Both the position numbers and the translations under genes were made by a program. 64,000 bases of DNA from Ustilago trichophora (Eukaryota; Basidiomycota; Ustilaginomycetes; Ustilaginales; Ustilaginaceae). The notes under the pieces were generated by a model. That model saw nothing but the letters and a program-made list of their open reading frames with translations. It was not told where the DNA came from and did not search any database. Location of the stretch: assembly GCA_900323505.1 (NCBI GenBank), contig OOIN01000001.1, positions 1,488,001 through 1,552,000 of the forward strand, read 5' to 3'. Below are positions 43,323-53,076 of the stretch, one piece after another. Position 1 is the stretch's first letter. Each line of letters opens with the position of its first letter.

Positions 43323-45138
43323 ATGTCTTGGAAGCTCGGAAAAAGTGAGTATCGCCATACACACCAATCGCTCCAGCTGTGAAGCGTCTTGCTGATCATC
43401 TTGACTTCACTTCCTCCTCTCTGCAGAATTCAAGGACGGCGCCAATCTTGGCGCACGCACGCCACTCGACCGATCCGCAACACCCACCCCTGGCAACCCT
43501 GGCACCGATGGCAGCGCTGCATCCTCCTCCTCCTCCAATCTTCTCGCCTCGTCCGATGGCGCACCTATCCCTCGCTCCGGTCTACTGACCATCCGTGTCA
43601 TTGACGCTCGCGGTCTCACCTTGCCACCCGGTATGCAGACACCACCTGCAGTCGCACGAGCCCTCGCCCAACACAACCCCAACGCTTCTTCCCTCGCGCA
43701 GTCCTTTGGAGGCGGACACCGCGAAAATAGGCAGAGCATGCAGCGCAAACAGTGCTGGTGGCTCCCTTACCTCGTACTCGAATTCGACAAGAACGAGATC
43801 CTTATCGATGCCATCGGTGGTGATGTTCAGGGCCCCACTTGGATGTTCCGCGCACACTTTGACGTATCCCGTATCTCCGAGATCAGTCTGCAGACTTACT
43901 TGAGGTCGGGTGATGGCCACAGCACCCATCAGCCCGAGGCGAGAGATGGTCAGGGCGACGATGTTATGGGCGTCAGCGATATCTATCTGGGTGGTGTCAA
44001 GTTTGTTCCTGATTTCGAGAACCAGAGAACCTCGGATGCCTGGTATCCGCTCGCTGGTGGCAATGGTCAGATCCACGTCCAAGTTTCGTACAGGAGCGAC
44101 TCGCGCAGCTCGCTCAACATGGACGCTTTCGAGCTTCTCAAGGTCATCGGTAAGGGAAGCTTCGGTAAAGTTATGCAGGTGCGAAAGCGCGACACTTCGC
44201 GAATCTATGCACTCAAGACCATCCGTAAAGCGCACATTGTCTCACGGTCCGAGGTGACGCACACCTTGGCAGAGCGAACCGTCCTCGCCCAGGTCAACAA
44301 CCCCTTCATCGTCCCGCTCAAATTCTCCTTCCAGAGTCCTGATAAGCTCTACCTCGTCCTTGCCTTCATCAACGGCGGTGAGCTCTTCCATCACCTTCAA
44401 CGCGAAGGCCGATTCAACGAGGAACGATCTCGATTCTACGCCGCTGAGCTACTGTGCGCTCTCGAGCACTTGCACGGATTCAACGTCGTCTATCGTGATC
44501 TCAAACCCGAAAACATCTTGCTCGACTACACGGGCCACATCGCACTCTGCGATTTTGGCCTATGCAAGCTCAACATGGGCGACCAGGAGACCACAAACAC
44601 CTTCTGCGGTACACCCGAGTATCTCTCGCCCGAGTTGTTGCTCGGACAAGGCTATACCAAAGCAGTCGATTGGTGGACTCTTGGCGTCTTGCTCTACGAA
44701 ATGCTCACCGGTCTCCCACCATTCTACTCGGAAGATGTCAACGAGATGTACCGCAAAATCTTGCAAGATCCCTTGCGATTTGGCGACGAAGTCTCTCCCG
44801 ACGCCCGTCACCTTCTCACCCTTTTACTCAACCGAGACCCAGCCCAGCGACTCGGAAGTGGCTCTCACGGAGCCGCAGACATCAAAGCGCATCCCTTCTT
44901 CGCCAAGCACATCGACTGGAAGTTGCTACTGGCTAAAAAGATTCCGCCGCCCTTCAAGCCCAGTGTCGCCAGCGCCATCGATACGAGCAACTTTGATCCC
45001 GAATTCACCAACGAACCTCCCATGGATAGTGTCGTGGATGACAGTCATATGCTCAGTGCAACGGTGCAGGAGCAATTTGTTGGGTTCAGTTACAATGCTC
45101 CCAATGCGCTGGGTGCCGGGGAAAGCTTGAGGGACTAA
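43323..45138 (+). CDS. YPK1: AGC-family Ser/Thr kinase, Ypk1/SGK type, two exons
   Basis: Exons 43323-43344 and 43427-45138 (82-bp phase-1 intron, donor GTGAGT, acceptor CTGCAG) encode 577 residues beginning MSWKLGKKFKDGANLG. Residues about 55-235 form a C2-like domain (GLLTIRVIDARGLTLPPG, WWLPYLVLEFDKNEI, DIYLGGVKFVPDFEN). The kinase domain runs from about 240 (DAFELLKVIGKGSFGKV) with Lys at about 270 (YALKTIRK), YRDLKPENILLD near 363, DFGLCKLNM near 383 and the PDK1-type loop TNTFCGTPEYLSPE. A C-terminal AGC tail ends with hydrophobic motif FVGFSYN. By family it acts downstream of TORC2 and sphingolipid signals on membrane stress and actin. The smut kinase Aga1 is a Ypk homologue; identity is plausible but unproven here. 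Confidence 0.92.
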
Positions 45139-45490
45139 GAAGCTGTTGCTTCCGGGGCTTCGTTTGTTTGGGTTTTTAGATCTGTGGTCGTAGTTGTGTC
45201 ATCTTATATGTTTCTTCATAGATACGGTTTGTGTGTGTGTGTGTAAAGGGTGGGCACTGTGAGATACTGACGTGATTCGATGGTACGGTCTGTATGTTGT
45301 TGGCGTTGCGGTGTGTGGGGAGGATGGTAGGGTCGGAAATCGGAAAAAAAACGAATCGTCAAGCTCCACTTTTTGAACTTTTTTGACAGAACCCTTTCTT
45401 GTTCCCTCACCTCCTTTACTTGTCCCCACACCCTCACCACTTTTGTCGCGCACCTTCAGCTGCTCCTCAAGCCCATCCATTAGGGCCAAG
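45139..45490. other. Intergenic region between YPK1-like and SEN34 genes
   Basis: About 350 bp on the plus strand with a TG run at 45230-45245 and a T-rich tract before 45390. It holds the kinase 3' end and the SEN34 promoter. Confidence 0.5.
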
Positions 45491-46699
45491 ATGGCATCAT
45501 CATCAGCCCCGCCTTCGGGGATGCTGGCGACGAGTGCGGCCGAACACACCATAGCCGACCTGACAAGTCGCTTCCCAGGCCGCGTACAGATCCATCTTCA
45601 TCCGAGCTCCAGTCTTCCCTCGGTCATCACCTCTTCCATCTCTTCATCTGACGATGCTCTCTCTTTCGACAGCCCGAGATCGAGCTCTGATTCGGCCAGA
45701 GACCTTCCCGTGGCGCTAGTATGGACCGTAGACTCTCTCAAGTTGCTTCGCAGCTATGGTTTGACAGGATCTTTCACGGGAACGTTGGCTCAATTTCCGC
45801 AGCAGAATATCTTCTTGGGATTGCCGATACAGCTGCTCCCCGAAGAAGTTGTATACCTGTTGCGCAGGGATAAGGCGGTAGTGGTGGATGAGGGGTCGAG
45901 TTATAGAAAGGCGAGTAAGGCCGAGGTGGAAGGTGTCAATGCTCGAACCGAGGCCGATAGGGAAGGTCAACAACTCGCCGCTTGGCATGAGAGAGAGTTG
46001 CTCCGTGCAAAACATGCCAAATCCACCCCAATCGACGATTCTCCCACACCATCAAAGAAGGATCTCGAAAACCTTCCTTGGCACTATACCATCCCCACAA
46101 CCTCCTCCACCCCGCACCCCGCCCTTCCATGGTATACACCCATCACCTATACCTCGTTGTCTTCGATCCAGTCGAAGTTTCCCTTCCCCGCCACCGAAGC
46201 AGAGATCGCAAGCGTGGGACTGTTTGAGCATTTTCTCGACCGCTCCATGTGGTGTATGAACGGGCTCCGATTCGGAGGAGCTTTCGCCGTGTATCCTGGT
46301 GACCCACTTAGATACCATAGTCACTATACAGCCCAATTGGTGCTCAAGGGGGAAAATGTGGCTCTGACGAGCTTGGTGGCTAATGGGAGATTGGGTACGG
46401 CTGTGAAAAAGACTCATTTGATCTGTCATGTGAGCGAGGTTGACGCCGAGATGGCGAGGGAGTTGGATGGGTTAAAGGGGGTACAGAAGGAAAGGTTGAG
46501 GAGGGGTTTGGATTGTATCGCGAAGGGATCTTTTGATGTTGCACCACCACCTCCTTCAAAGGATAGGGAAGGAGAGGGGAGGAGAGGGTTCAGCACGGAG
46601 AAGGATGATGATGCGAAGGGGGAGGAGGCGAGGGAGAGTGGGAGAAGCTTTGCCCGGTTCGATGTGTTCAGTCTGGCTTGGGCCGGATTCGGTACCTAA
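45491..46699 (+). CDS. SEN34: tRNA-splicing endonuclease catalytic subunit Sen34
   Basis: 402 residues from ATG 45491 (MASSSAPPSGMLA); an upstream open stretch to 45383 has no ATG. The N-terminal domain contains SLKLLRSYGLTGSFTGTLAQ and LGLPIQLLPEEVVYLLRR, typical of Sen34. The C-terminal nuclease domain is well conserved: GLRFGGAFAVYPGDPLRYHS, then VKKTHLICHV. The catalytic triad is Tyr268, His276 and Lys307; the spacing of 8 and 39 residues equals that in the human subunit as I remember it. It cuts the 3' splice site of pre-tRNAs in the Sen2/34/15/54 complex. An acidic glycine-rich tail follows. It is convergent with PGM. Confidence 0.9.
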   Translation: MASSSAPPSGMLATSAAEHTIADLTSRFPGRVQIHLHPSSSLPSVITSSISSSDDALSFDSPRSSSDSARDLPVALVWTVDSLKLLRSYGLTGSFTGTLAQFPQQNIFLGLPIQLLPEEVVYLLRRDKAVVVDEGSSYRKASKAEVEGVNARTEADREGQQLAAWHERELLRAKHAKSTPIDDSPTPSKKDLENLPWHYTIPTTSSTPHPALPWYTPITYTSLSSIQSKFPFPATEAEIASVGLFEHFLDRSMWCMNGLRFGGAFAVYPGDPLRYHSHYTAQLVLKGENVALTSLVANGRLGTAVKKTHLICHVSEVDAEMARELDGLKGVQKERLRRGLDCIAKGSFDVAPPPPSKDREGEGRRGFSTEKDDDAKGEEARESGRSFARFDVFSLAWAGFGT

Positions 46700-46911
46700 C
46701 CGCACTTTTCTCCATGCCAATCCAATCTCGACACCTGCAGCCAACCACACAGCTTCTACTCGGACTGTGCGATTCATTTCCAACACAGACAAACCGAGGC
46801 TGGATGAAGAATCGTGACGAGAACATGTGTATTGCATCCTAGAAATTGAAAATCTGTTGACGAAACATTGCTTGCTGTGAAAAAAAAGAGTGCAGCTACG
46901 ACATCCGGTTT

Positions 46912-48689
46912 TTAGGTGATGACAGTAGGCTCGTCCCTACCGGTGAACTCCTTCAACTTGGACACGAGCAGTGCCTGCTCGATCAAAGGCTTGAGCCCAA
47001 CCTGAGCATCAGCGCCAAATTCCTTTTCATCGTTCGAGTACTTTTCGACGTACAACCTGATTGTTGCACCTGCGGAACCGGTACCACTGAGACGGAAAAT
47101 GATCCTAGATCCATCGACAAACTTGATGTAAAGACCCTGATTCTTGCTCACGCTTCCATCGATAGGATCAGTGTAGCTGAAATCTCCGGATTCTGCCACC
47201 TGGAAATCTCCCAACTTGGTACCCTTGAAATCGGCGCTCTCAAACTGGGATCGGAGGTGGGCCATGAGCTTGTTGGCACCGTCGGAATCGACTTCTTCGT
47301 AGTCGTAACGCGAGAAAAAGTTTCGTCCGTACTGTTGGTAGAACGCCATCAGGACGTCCTGAACGCTCGTTCCGGGCTTCTCCTTGTTGGCAGCAGCGAG
47401 GATGGAGAGCCAGGCGACGACGGCCCACAGACCGTCCTTTTCGCGAATGTGATCGGATCCAGTTCCAAACGACTCTTCTCCGCAGATCGAGAGACGCCCT
47501 GCATCCATCAAGTTGCCAAAGAACTTCCAACCTGTGGGGACTTCGAAGCATTCGTATCCGTTCTTGGCAGCAACGCGATCGATGGCTCCCGAGGTAGGCA
47601 TGGATCGAGCGAGACCCTTGATACCCGAGGAAAAGTAAGGGATGGCCTTCTGTGCCCAATCGGCAATGATGGCGACCGAGTCGGAAGGGTTGACAAAGGC
47701 ACCTTTGCCGATGATCATGTTTCGGTCTCCGTCACCGTCGGAAGCGGCGCCGAACGAGATGTTTTCGGATTCGACGGCGTCGACGAGCGATTTGGCGTAG
47801 GTGAGGTTGGGATCGGGATGTCCGCCTCCAAAGTCTTCGCTTGGGATGCAGTTCTGAATCGAAGATTCGGGCAGACCAAACTGCTCGACAAACAGCGCAC
47901 GTCCATAGGGACCCGTGACGCCGTGGAGAGCGTCGAATCGAACCGTGAATCCAGAAGTCTGAAGGAAGTTTTTGATCAAATCAAAGTCAAAGATCTTTCC
48001 AAGATACTCGACGTAGTCCTTGACATTGTCGATGATTTGGATCTTCAAGTCGCCAAAAGTGGTGGTGCCAATCTTGGAGAGATCCACTTGGGGGCCTTGG
48101 ACGATCTTGTACTCGGAGATGGTCTTGGTGATGTCAAAGATCTTGTTGGTGACGGATTCGGGAGCGGGACCGCCGTTGTCCATGTTGTACTTGATGCCGA
48201 AATCGTTTTCGGGTCCACCGGGGTTGTGCGAGGCGGTGAGGAGGATTCCACCGGTAGCGTTGTAGGAGCGGATGACGTGGGATGCAGCAGGGGTGGAGAG
48301 AATGCCATCTTGACCAATGATGAGCTTGGATACTCGGTTACCGGCGGCAAGGCGGATGATGGCCTGGATGGCGGGCTTGGAGAAGTAGCGGCCATCACCA
48401 CCGACGACAAGGGTCGAGTTGGCGGCACCAGTGGGAATGGCAGAGAGAATGGCCTGGACAAAGTTCTCCGTGTAGTGCTGCTGCGAGAAGACCTTGACCC
48501 TGCGAAATCACACCAAAAAAAAAAAAAAAAAAAAAAACAACAACAAGAAAAGAGCCAACGTGTGAGTATAAATGTGATGGAGCAGCATGTGTAGGGGTGA
48601 TGATGATGGTAGACTTACCTCTTGCGCAAACCGGAAGTACCGGGTTTCTGACCCTCGAAGGGCTTAGTCTGAACAGTGACGACCGACAT
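46912..48689 (-). CDS. PGM: Phosphoglucomutase, two exons
   Basis: Exons 48619-48689 and 46912-48499 with a 119-bp phase-2 intron give 552 residues starting [20 protein letters not shown]. The enzyme interconverts glucose-1-phosphate and glucose-6-phosphate. All four active-site loops are present: phosphoserine loop TASHNPGG with Ser114, metal loop DGDGDR, sugar loop GEESFG and phosphate loop RLSGTGS near the C terminus. The length fits eukaryotic alpha-PGM. The intron contains an uninterrupted run of more than 20 A residues on the plus strand, read as a polypyrimidine tract in the transcript. The start codon is only 192 bp from the end of the transposon at 48881, so most of the upstream region is transposon DNA. 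Confidence 0.96.
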
Positions 48690-48880
48690 TATGATATGGC
48701 GAGGCGAGGGGGGAGGAAATGGAAAGGGATGATGGTAGAGAAGTAACAAGAACGACAAAACAAGTTGAGACGTTGATGCTTTTGGTACGGCGTTCTACCC
48801 AATTCGGGATGATTGGATGGTTCAAGCTCCCCGTGCGCCATGCAAAAACGAAACTCCTGCGTCTGTGCGCACACACAATA
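48690..48880 (-). promoter_or_regulatory. Residual PGM upstream region left of the transposon
   Basis: 191 bp of host sequence between the PGM start and the transposon left end. No clear TATA box seen. Any upstream activating element further out has been displaced by 5.7 kb. Confidence 0.55.
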
Positions 48881-48914
48881 GGGGGTTTCAAATTTTTCGA
48901 GTTTTTGAAAACTC
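48881..48914 (+). repeat. Left terminal inverted repeat
   Basis: It begins GGGGGTTTCAAATTTTTCGA and matches the reverse complement of the right end, with a single missing T. It overlaps a hairpin whose arms lie at 48898-48915 and 48925-48942. Confidence 0.9.
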
Positions 48915-48942
48915 GGGTTTTTTTCGAGTTTTCAAAAACTCG
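48898..48942. repeat. Terminal hairpin at the left end
   Basis: Two exact 18-nt reverse-complement arms, CGAGTTTTTGAAAACTCG at 48898-48915 and its complement at 48925-48942, separated by nine bases. Confidence 0.92.
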
Positions 48943-49181
48943 AGTCTGCAATTGCTTATGTAAGCTCAGCCAAACTCGAAAAAAATCGGGTTTTCAAACA
49001 TTCGCCTATTTCGAGTGTGGTGCGACCATCGAGTCTGGGTCTGGGTTGGGTCTACAAAGCCACGTGACGTATCCCGACTTCCGCGCCTTCTAACTGCGCA
49101 CTCCGCAAAGACCTGCTCAACTTGTACCTTTTCGCTCTCTTCTGTCAACCATCGTCTCCAACATTTCCGCGCCTTGTCGGA

Positions 49182-50852
49182 ATGGAGAACTATCTTCATT
49201 CCCACGATGGCGAGAGCCAGAGCTTATCTCTTGGCTGCGAAAACACTTCTTTGACAACAATCTCTGCCAGCAAAAACATGGACAATTCAGCGCTTCCTGC
49301 GCTCAGGCTTCCTCTGCCCAGCGCGGGAGGCGAGTCCACAGGCTCCTCATCCGATGTTTCTCGCCAGCCATCATCTTCTCATCCTACAACCGCCGCTTCC
49401 AATTCTCGCACGCAGCAACAAGCATCTTCGTATCGCCGTACACTTCCTGCCCGCGCTACTCGCTCAGTCTCATCGGTCCCAAGCGCCTCATCGTCCCGGT
49501 TTACCAGAGGTGGAACGTACTTCAACTGGACGGACGAGGAAACCGAGCGTCTCGTGGACGTTATATACAACTCACCAAGATTCCAGATCGCTTTACTACG
49601 AGGTCGAGTCAGCAACGCCCAAGAAAAGGGACATAAAACGAACAAAGTTGTCACTTGTCGAGAAGTATTCAAGCTGGTGTTCCCCAACGAAGACGTCGCA
49701 AACTGTGGCGATTGTATTAAAGCCAAGCTTCGCGGGTTAGAAGAAAAGTACAAGAAGATCAGAGCTTCGTTGTCGCAAACAGGATCTGGTCTTCTTTTTC
49801 GCAACATGCAATCCAACCACTCGGTGAGTACGCCGACACTTTGTCTTGGTATGGTATGATTACATTGGGTTACATGGAACTGACGAACTACCTTTCCTTC
49901 CTTGACCTCTCTGCTTTAGGACTTTACCAACCGTGCCGCAATCACTAAGACCTACCCTTGGTTTGAGCGGTGGCACGAGATGGCAATCAATCGCCCCGAG
50001 ACCGGTCCTGTGGTCTTGCTCACCAGCACGCCTTACGACTCTACGCCTGCCCCCGCCACTACGCCTGCCCCCGCCACTACGCCTGCCCCCGCCACTACGC
50101 CTGCCCCCGCCACTACGCCTGCCCCCAGCACTTCTGAATCCAATGTACATGACATGGACGAGGACGATGACGACATCTTTCCTGGAGACCGTCGCATTCC
50201 TTCATTGGATGCAATTGCCGAATCTTCTTCCGAGGACCCATTCTCAGGTCGGGTCCTTGCTTCCTCTTTGTCGCACCCGAACACGCATGCATCACCTCTT
50301 CGCAACAATGCCTTGTCCAGCCACGCTTCTACCACCTCCATCAGCACCCCTTTACCCGTCAACGACACCGTCCGCCGTAATGCCAGCTCTGCATTTGGTG
50401 CTGACGGTGAAGAAGATCTCAACAACAGATCGGCTCGTGACTCGGTAACCTCGGATGCGATTCCCAGGTTTCGATCGACTTCTCAAGCAAGGGGGGGGAA
50501 GCGCGACGATATCTCTGACCTCATGCGCATCTTCATCGAAGGCCAATCAGAGACACGAGTCAAGGTGGAGGAAGAGCGCACAAAGCGCGAGGAAGAGCTC
50601 ACAAAGCGAGAGGAACAGCTCACAAAGCGAGAGGAAATGCGACTCAAGTACCAGGAAAAGGAGCATGAAAGGATGGAGCGGATGAGAGTTAGGGATCATC
50701 ACTTCATGCTCAGTGTCCTTGGATACGCTCGTCCTTCTGCAGCCACCGATCACAACAACATGAACAACATGTGCCTCAACAGCATGATTGGTGGCTTGGA
50801 TGAATCACTCCATGAACAGGGCGCCGAGACCTTCAACAAGCGCGTTCCTTAG
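49182..50852 (+). CDS. Transposon Myb/SANT-like DNA-binding protein, two exons
   Basis: Exons 49182-49823 and 49920-50852 (96-bp phase-0 intron, donor GTGAGT, acceptor TTTAG) encode 524 residues. ATG 49278 is an alternative start. Residues about 113-235 form the Myb/SANT-like domain found beside fungal transposases: FNWTDEETERLVDVI, REVFKLVFPN, CIKAKLRGLEEKYKKI, and across the splice junction to TKTYPWFERWHEM, which supports the intron. A proline-rich hexapeptide tandem follows, then an acidic serine-rich stretch. The C-terminal helix has KREEELTKREEQLTKREE, probably coiled coil. In PIF/Harbinger elements this partner binds the transposon ends and helps bring the transposase into the nucleus; that role is inferred here. 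Confidence 0.82.
50043..50132 (+). repeat. 18-bp minisatellite encoding TPAPAT repeats
   Basis: Four exact copies of ACGCCTGCCCCCGCCACT plus one degenerate copy, in frame within the Myb-like gene. The copy number is likely to differ between transposon copies. Confidence 0.93.
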
Positions 50853-51195
50853 TCTTGTGGCTTGGCCCAGCCACTCACAAACGAGCGACGTCTCTTCAAT
50901 CGGTGTGGCTCGGTACTTCCTTCCTCGCTCTCCTGTACCATTGTAACTTGTAGTGATCGTCGCATCATCATTCAATTCAACCGTCTGTCATCGTCTGTAC
51001 ATGATTGCGATCAACCTTGTCTCCAAATGGTTGGGTGTGTGCGCATATCCGAATTCCGAGAACGCGTGAGCTGCGCACTTTTGGTCTTTACTGCGCAGTT
51101 TTTGACTTGCTTTCTCACAACTCTTTCCTCCTTCCTTCCGTCAAACACCAACACCAACACCAACACCACCACCTTCGACGACATCACATACAGCC
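50853..51195 (+). promoter_or_regulatory. Spacer before the transposase gene
   Basis: 343 bp within the element. It contains ATCCGAATTCCGA at 51047-51059, which recurs inverted at 54439-54451 near the right end, and a CAACACCAACACC tandem just before the transposase ATG. Confidence 0.5.
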
Positions 51196-52743
51196 ATGGT
51201 TCGGGTCTCCTCCAAGCAGGAACTCCTCAATCAACTACAAACAGCGATTCAGCATTCGATCCTTTTCGAAACCTTGTTGAATTCAGAATTGGCTATAGAC
51301 AACAACTGCAGTGACAGCTACGACGACGACTACGAGTATGCTTTCGCACGTGCACTTGCCGTTATGTACTTAGCTGTCTTAAGCGACCGATACTCTGTGG
51401 AACGTCACCTCTTGTCTCGCCGCAAGGACACTATTCTGGATCGACTTGACCACTACTCCGAATACAACCATAAGCTCTACCGCGGCCTAGTTCGCATGAC
51501 ACCGCAGGCATTCGAGGACCTCACACTACGACTCAGCTCAACGGATGTCTTCAAGAACACCAGGAATTACAGGAGGGTTCAAATGCAGATTGCGGTCGGG
51601 TTGTACTGCCTAGGTCGATCGGGAAATGGCGGAGGCGTTCGTGATGCTGCCTTTGCTTGCGGGTGCTCATGGGGTTCCGTCCATCTTTGGACTGAGAAGA
51701 CAATCAAGGCACTTTACGAGATCAACACCGAGGTAGTCACCTTTGCTACCGAAGATGAACGCGCCAAGGCCTCCGCCTGGGTTAAGGAAAAATCTGGCGT
51801 GGAAGAATGGGGTCGCGGATGGCTTGTTGCAGACGGCACACACATCAACCTCGCGTGGAAACCTGCAATGAATGCTCGAGAGCACTACTCGTACAAAGGT
51901 GACTACACTTTCAACGTTGCTCTTGTCTTTCTTCCTCATTCTCTTCGCATTGTGGAGTCAGTCGTTGGCCATCCTGGTTCTTCTCATGACTCGCGTGTCT
52001 GGGCGTCTGGCCAGGGCATCGTAGCCAAACCTCGTCTGCATCTGGACGAAGGCGAGTTTGTCTGGGTGGATTCCGGATTCGGGTACTCAAGCTATTCTGT
52101 CAGTCCATATGGAAATACTTTCGCTAACCAGAGCCGCGACATCAGGTTCTTCAACTTCAGCATGTCTCGCATCCGCGTTCGAGCAGAGCATGGAATCGCC
52201 TACCTCAAGAATCGCTTTCAGTGCCTAATGGGTTATCAAGGAAACCTATATCGAGAGGAGGACCACCAAAAGGCGGCGTACGCCATTCAAGCATGCATCA
52301 TTGCCCACACATTCGCCAGCCGTTACGACAGACCCGACGATGTAGCCGAATATCTGTTGGAAACGTATTCCCCTGAAGTTGTCCAAGATGTCACAGCCGA
52401 ACTCAGCTCTTACCAGCAAGCTACGGAAGGTGCAAGGGTACACCGTCGAGAGAACCAAGTTCGTTATGAACAGGAACTGGCACGTGCGACGGAAGGCATG
52501 TCTCAACGGCAGCTTGCCACCTTTAGGGCTGATGCCGCTCACGCTCTTCGAGAGGAAATGGTTACCGCTTTGTTCACATCTTATTCTCGCCAATTCGAAG
52601 ATACAACCGCGGCCTCTAGGCGAAGAGGCAGGACAGAGGCTGGACTTGAATCGGAACAGGGACGTGTCGCTCGACGCAACGAGGCACGAAGAGCTCAAAG
52701 GTCACAGCAGGCTCAACAGTCACAGTCTCAGGACGCGCAATAG
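51196..52743 (+). CDS. DDE transposase, PIF/Harbinger type (DDE superfamily endonuclease)
   Basis: 515 residues, ATG 51196 in good context, stop TAG at 52741. The N-terminal part (about 1-150) is helical and contains a helix-turn-helix-like stretch (MQIAVGLYCLGRSGNGGGVR, then VHLWTEKTIKALYE). The nuclease core shows the Harbinger pattern: GWLVADGTHINLAW with Asp213, a YSYKGDYTFNVALVFLP strand pair, VVGHPGSSHDSRVW, WVDSGFGYSSY with Asp292, and RVRAEHGIAYLKNRFQCL with Glu331. All three acidic catalytic residues are therefore present. The C-terminal about 150 residues are charged and glutamine-rich. It would cut and join element ends in the nucleus together with the Myb-like partner. Confidence 0.92.
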   Translation: MVRVSSKQELLNQLQTAIQHSILFETLLNSELAIDNNCSDSYDDDYEYAFARALAVMYLAVLSDRYSVERHLLSRRKDTILDRLDHYSEYNHKLYRGLVRMTPQAFEDLTLRLSSTDVFKNTRNYRRVQMQIAVGLYCLGRSGNGGGVRDAAFACGCSWGSVHLWTEKTIKALYEINTEVVTFATEDERAKASAWVKEKSGVEEWGRGWLVADGTHINLAWKPAMNAREHYSYKGDYTFNVALVFLPHSLRIVESVVGHPGSSHDSRVWASGQGIVAKPRLHLDEGEFVWVDSGFGYSSYSVSPYGNTFANQSRDIRFFNFSMSRIRVRAEHGIAYLKNRFQCLMGYQGNLYREEDHQKAAYAIQACIIAHTFASRYDRPDDVAEYLLETYSPEVVQDVTAELSSYQQATEGARVHRRENQVRYEQELARATEGMSQRQLATFRADAAHALREEMVTALFTSYSRQFEDTTAASRRRGRTEAGLESEQGRVARRNEARRAQRSQQAQQSQSQDAQ

Positions 52744-53076
52744 GATGCAGTGGCGACGAGAAGCGCCTTGCCCAACAGCGCACTCCTCTCGCCCCAGCAT
52801 CCCTTTCGAATCGAAACGCAGCAGGAGCCTCGTCGCCACTCGCCTAACCCTCAAGCAGTCCCCTCAAGAGCCAGGCCTCTAGCTCGAGGGAACCACACAG
52901 TTCACTTAAAGGTAAGTTTTATTCCGGCTCAAGAATGTTTTGCTACCTTCGAAGTTTCTGACAATTTCTATCTTTCATCCATCTCGCAGCTTCATCACCA
53001 CTTCACTTTCCTACATCGTCACCGTCGGCACTCCTCGGTTGCCCTCTCCTCGCCATCATTGCTGAGGAGGACTCCC
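52744..53076 (+). other. Spacer between transposase and MCM4-derived frame, with probable intron
   Basis: The frame is open through this spacer but without a convincing start. A consensus donor GTAAGT at about 52912 and an acceptor CGCAG at about 52989 suggest a 78-bp intron. The piece before the donor reads NHTVHL, which could be the remnant of the MCM4 zinc-finger segment; this is weak. Confidence 0.4.

Noticed and set aside
47257..48594. 445-codon open frame antisense to phosphoglucomutase
   Set aside because: The opposite strand has all PGM signatures. The antisense frame crosses the PGM intron and its A-run, giving a lysine/glutamine tract.
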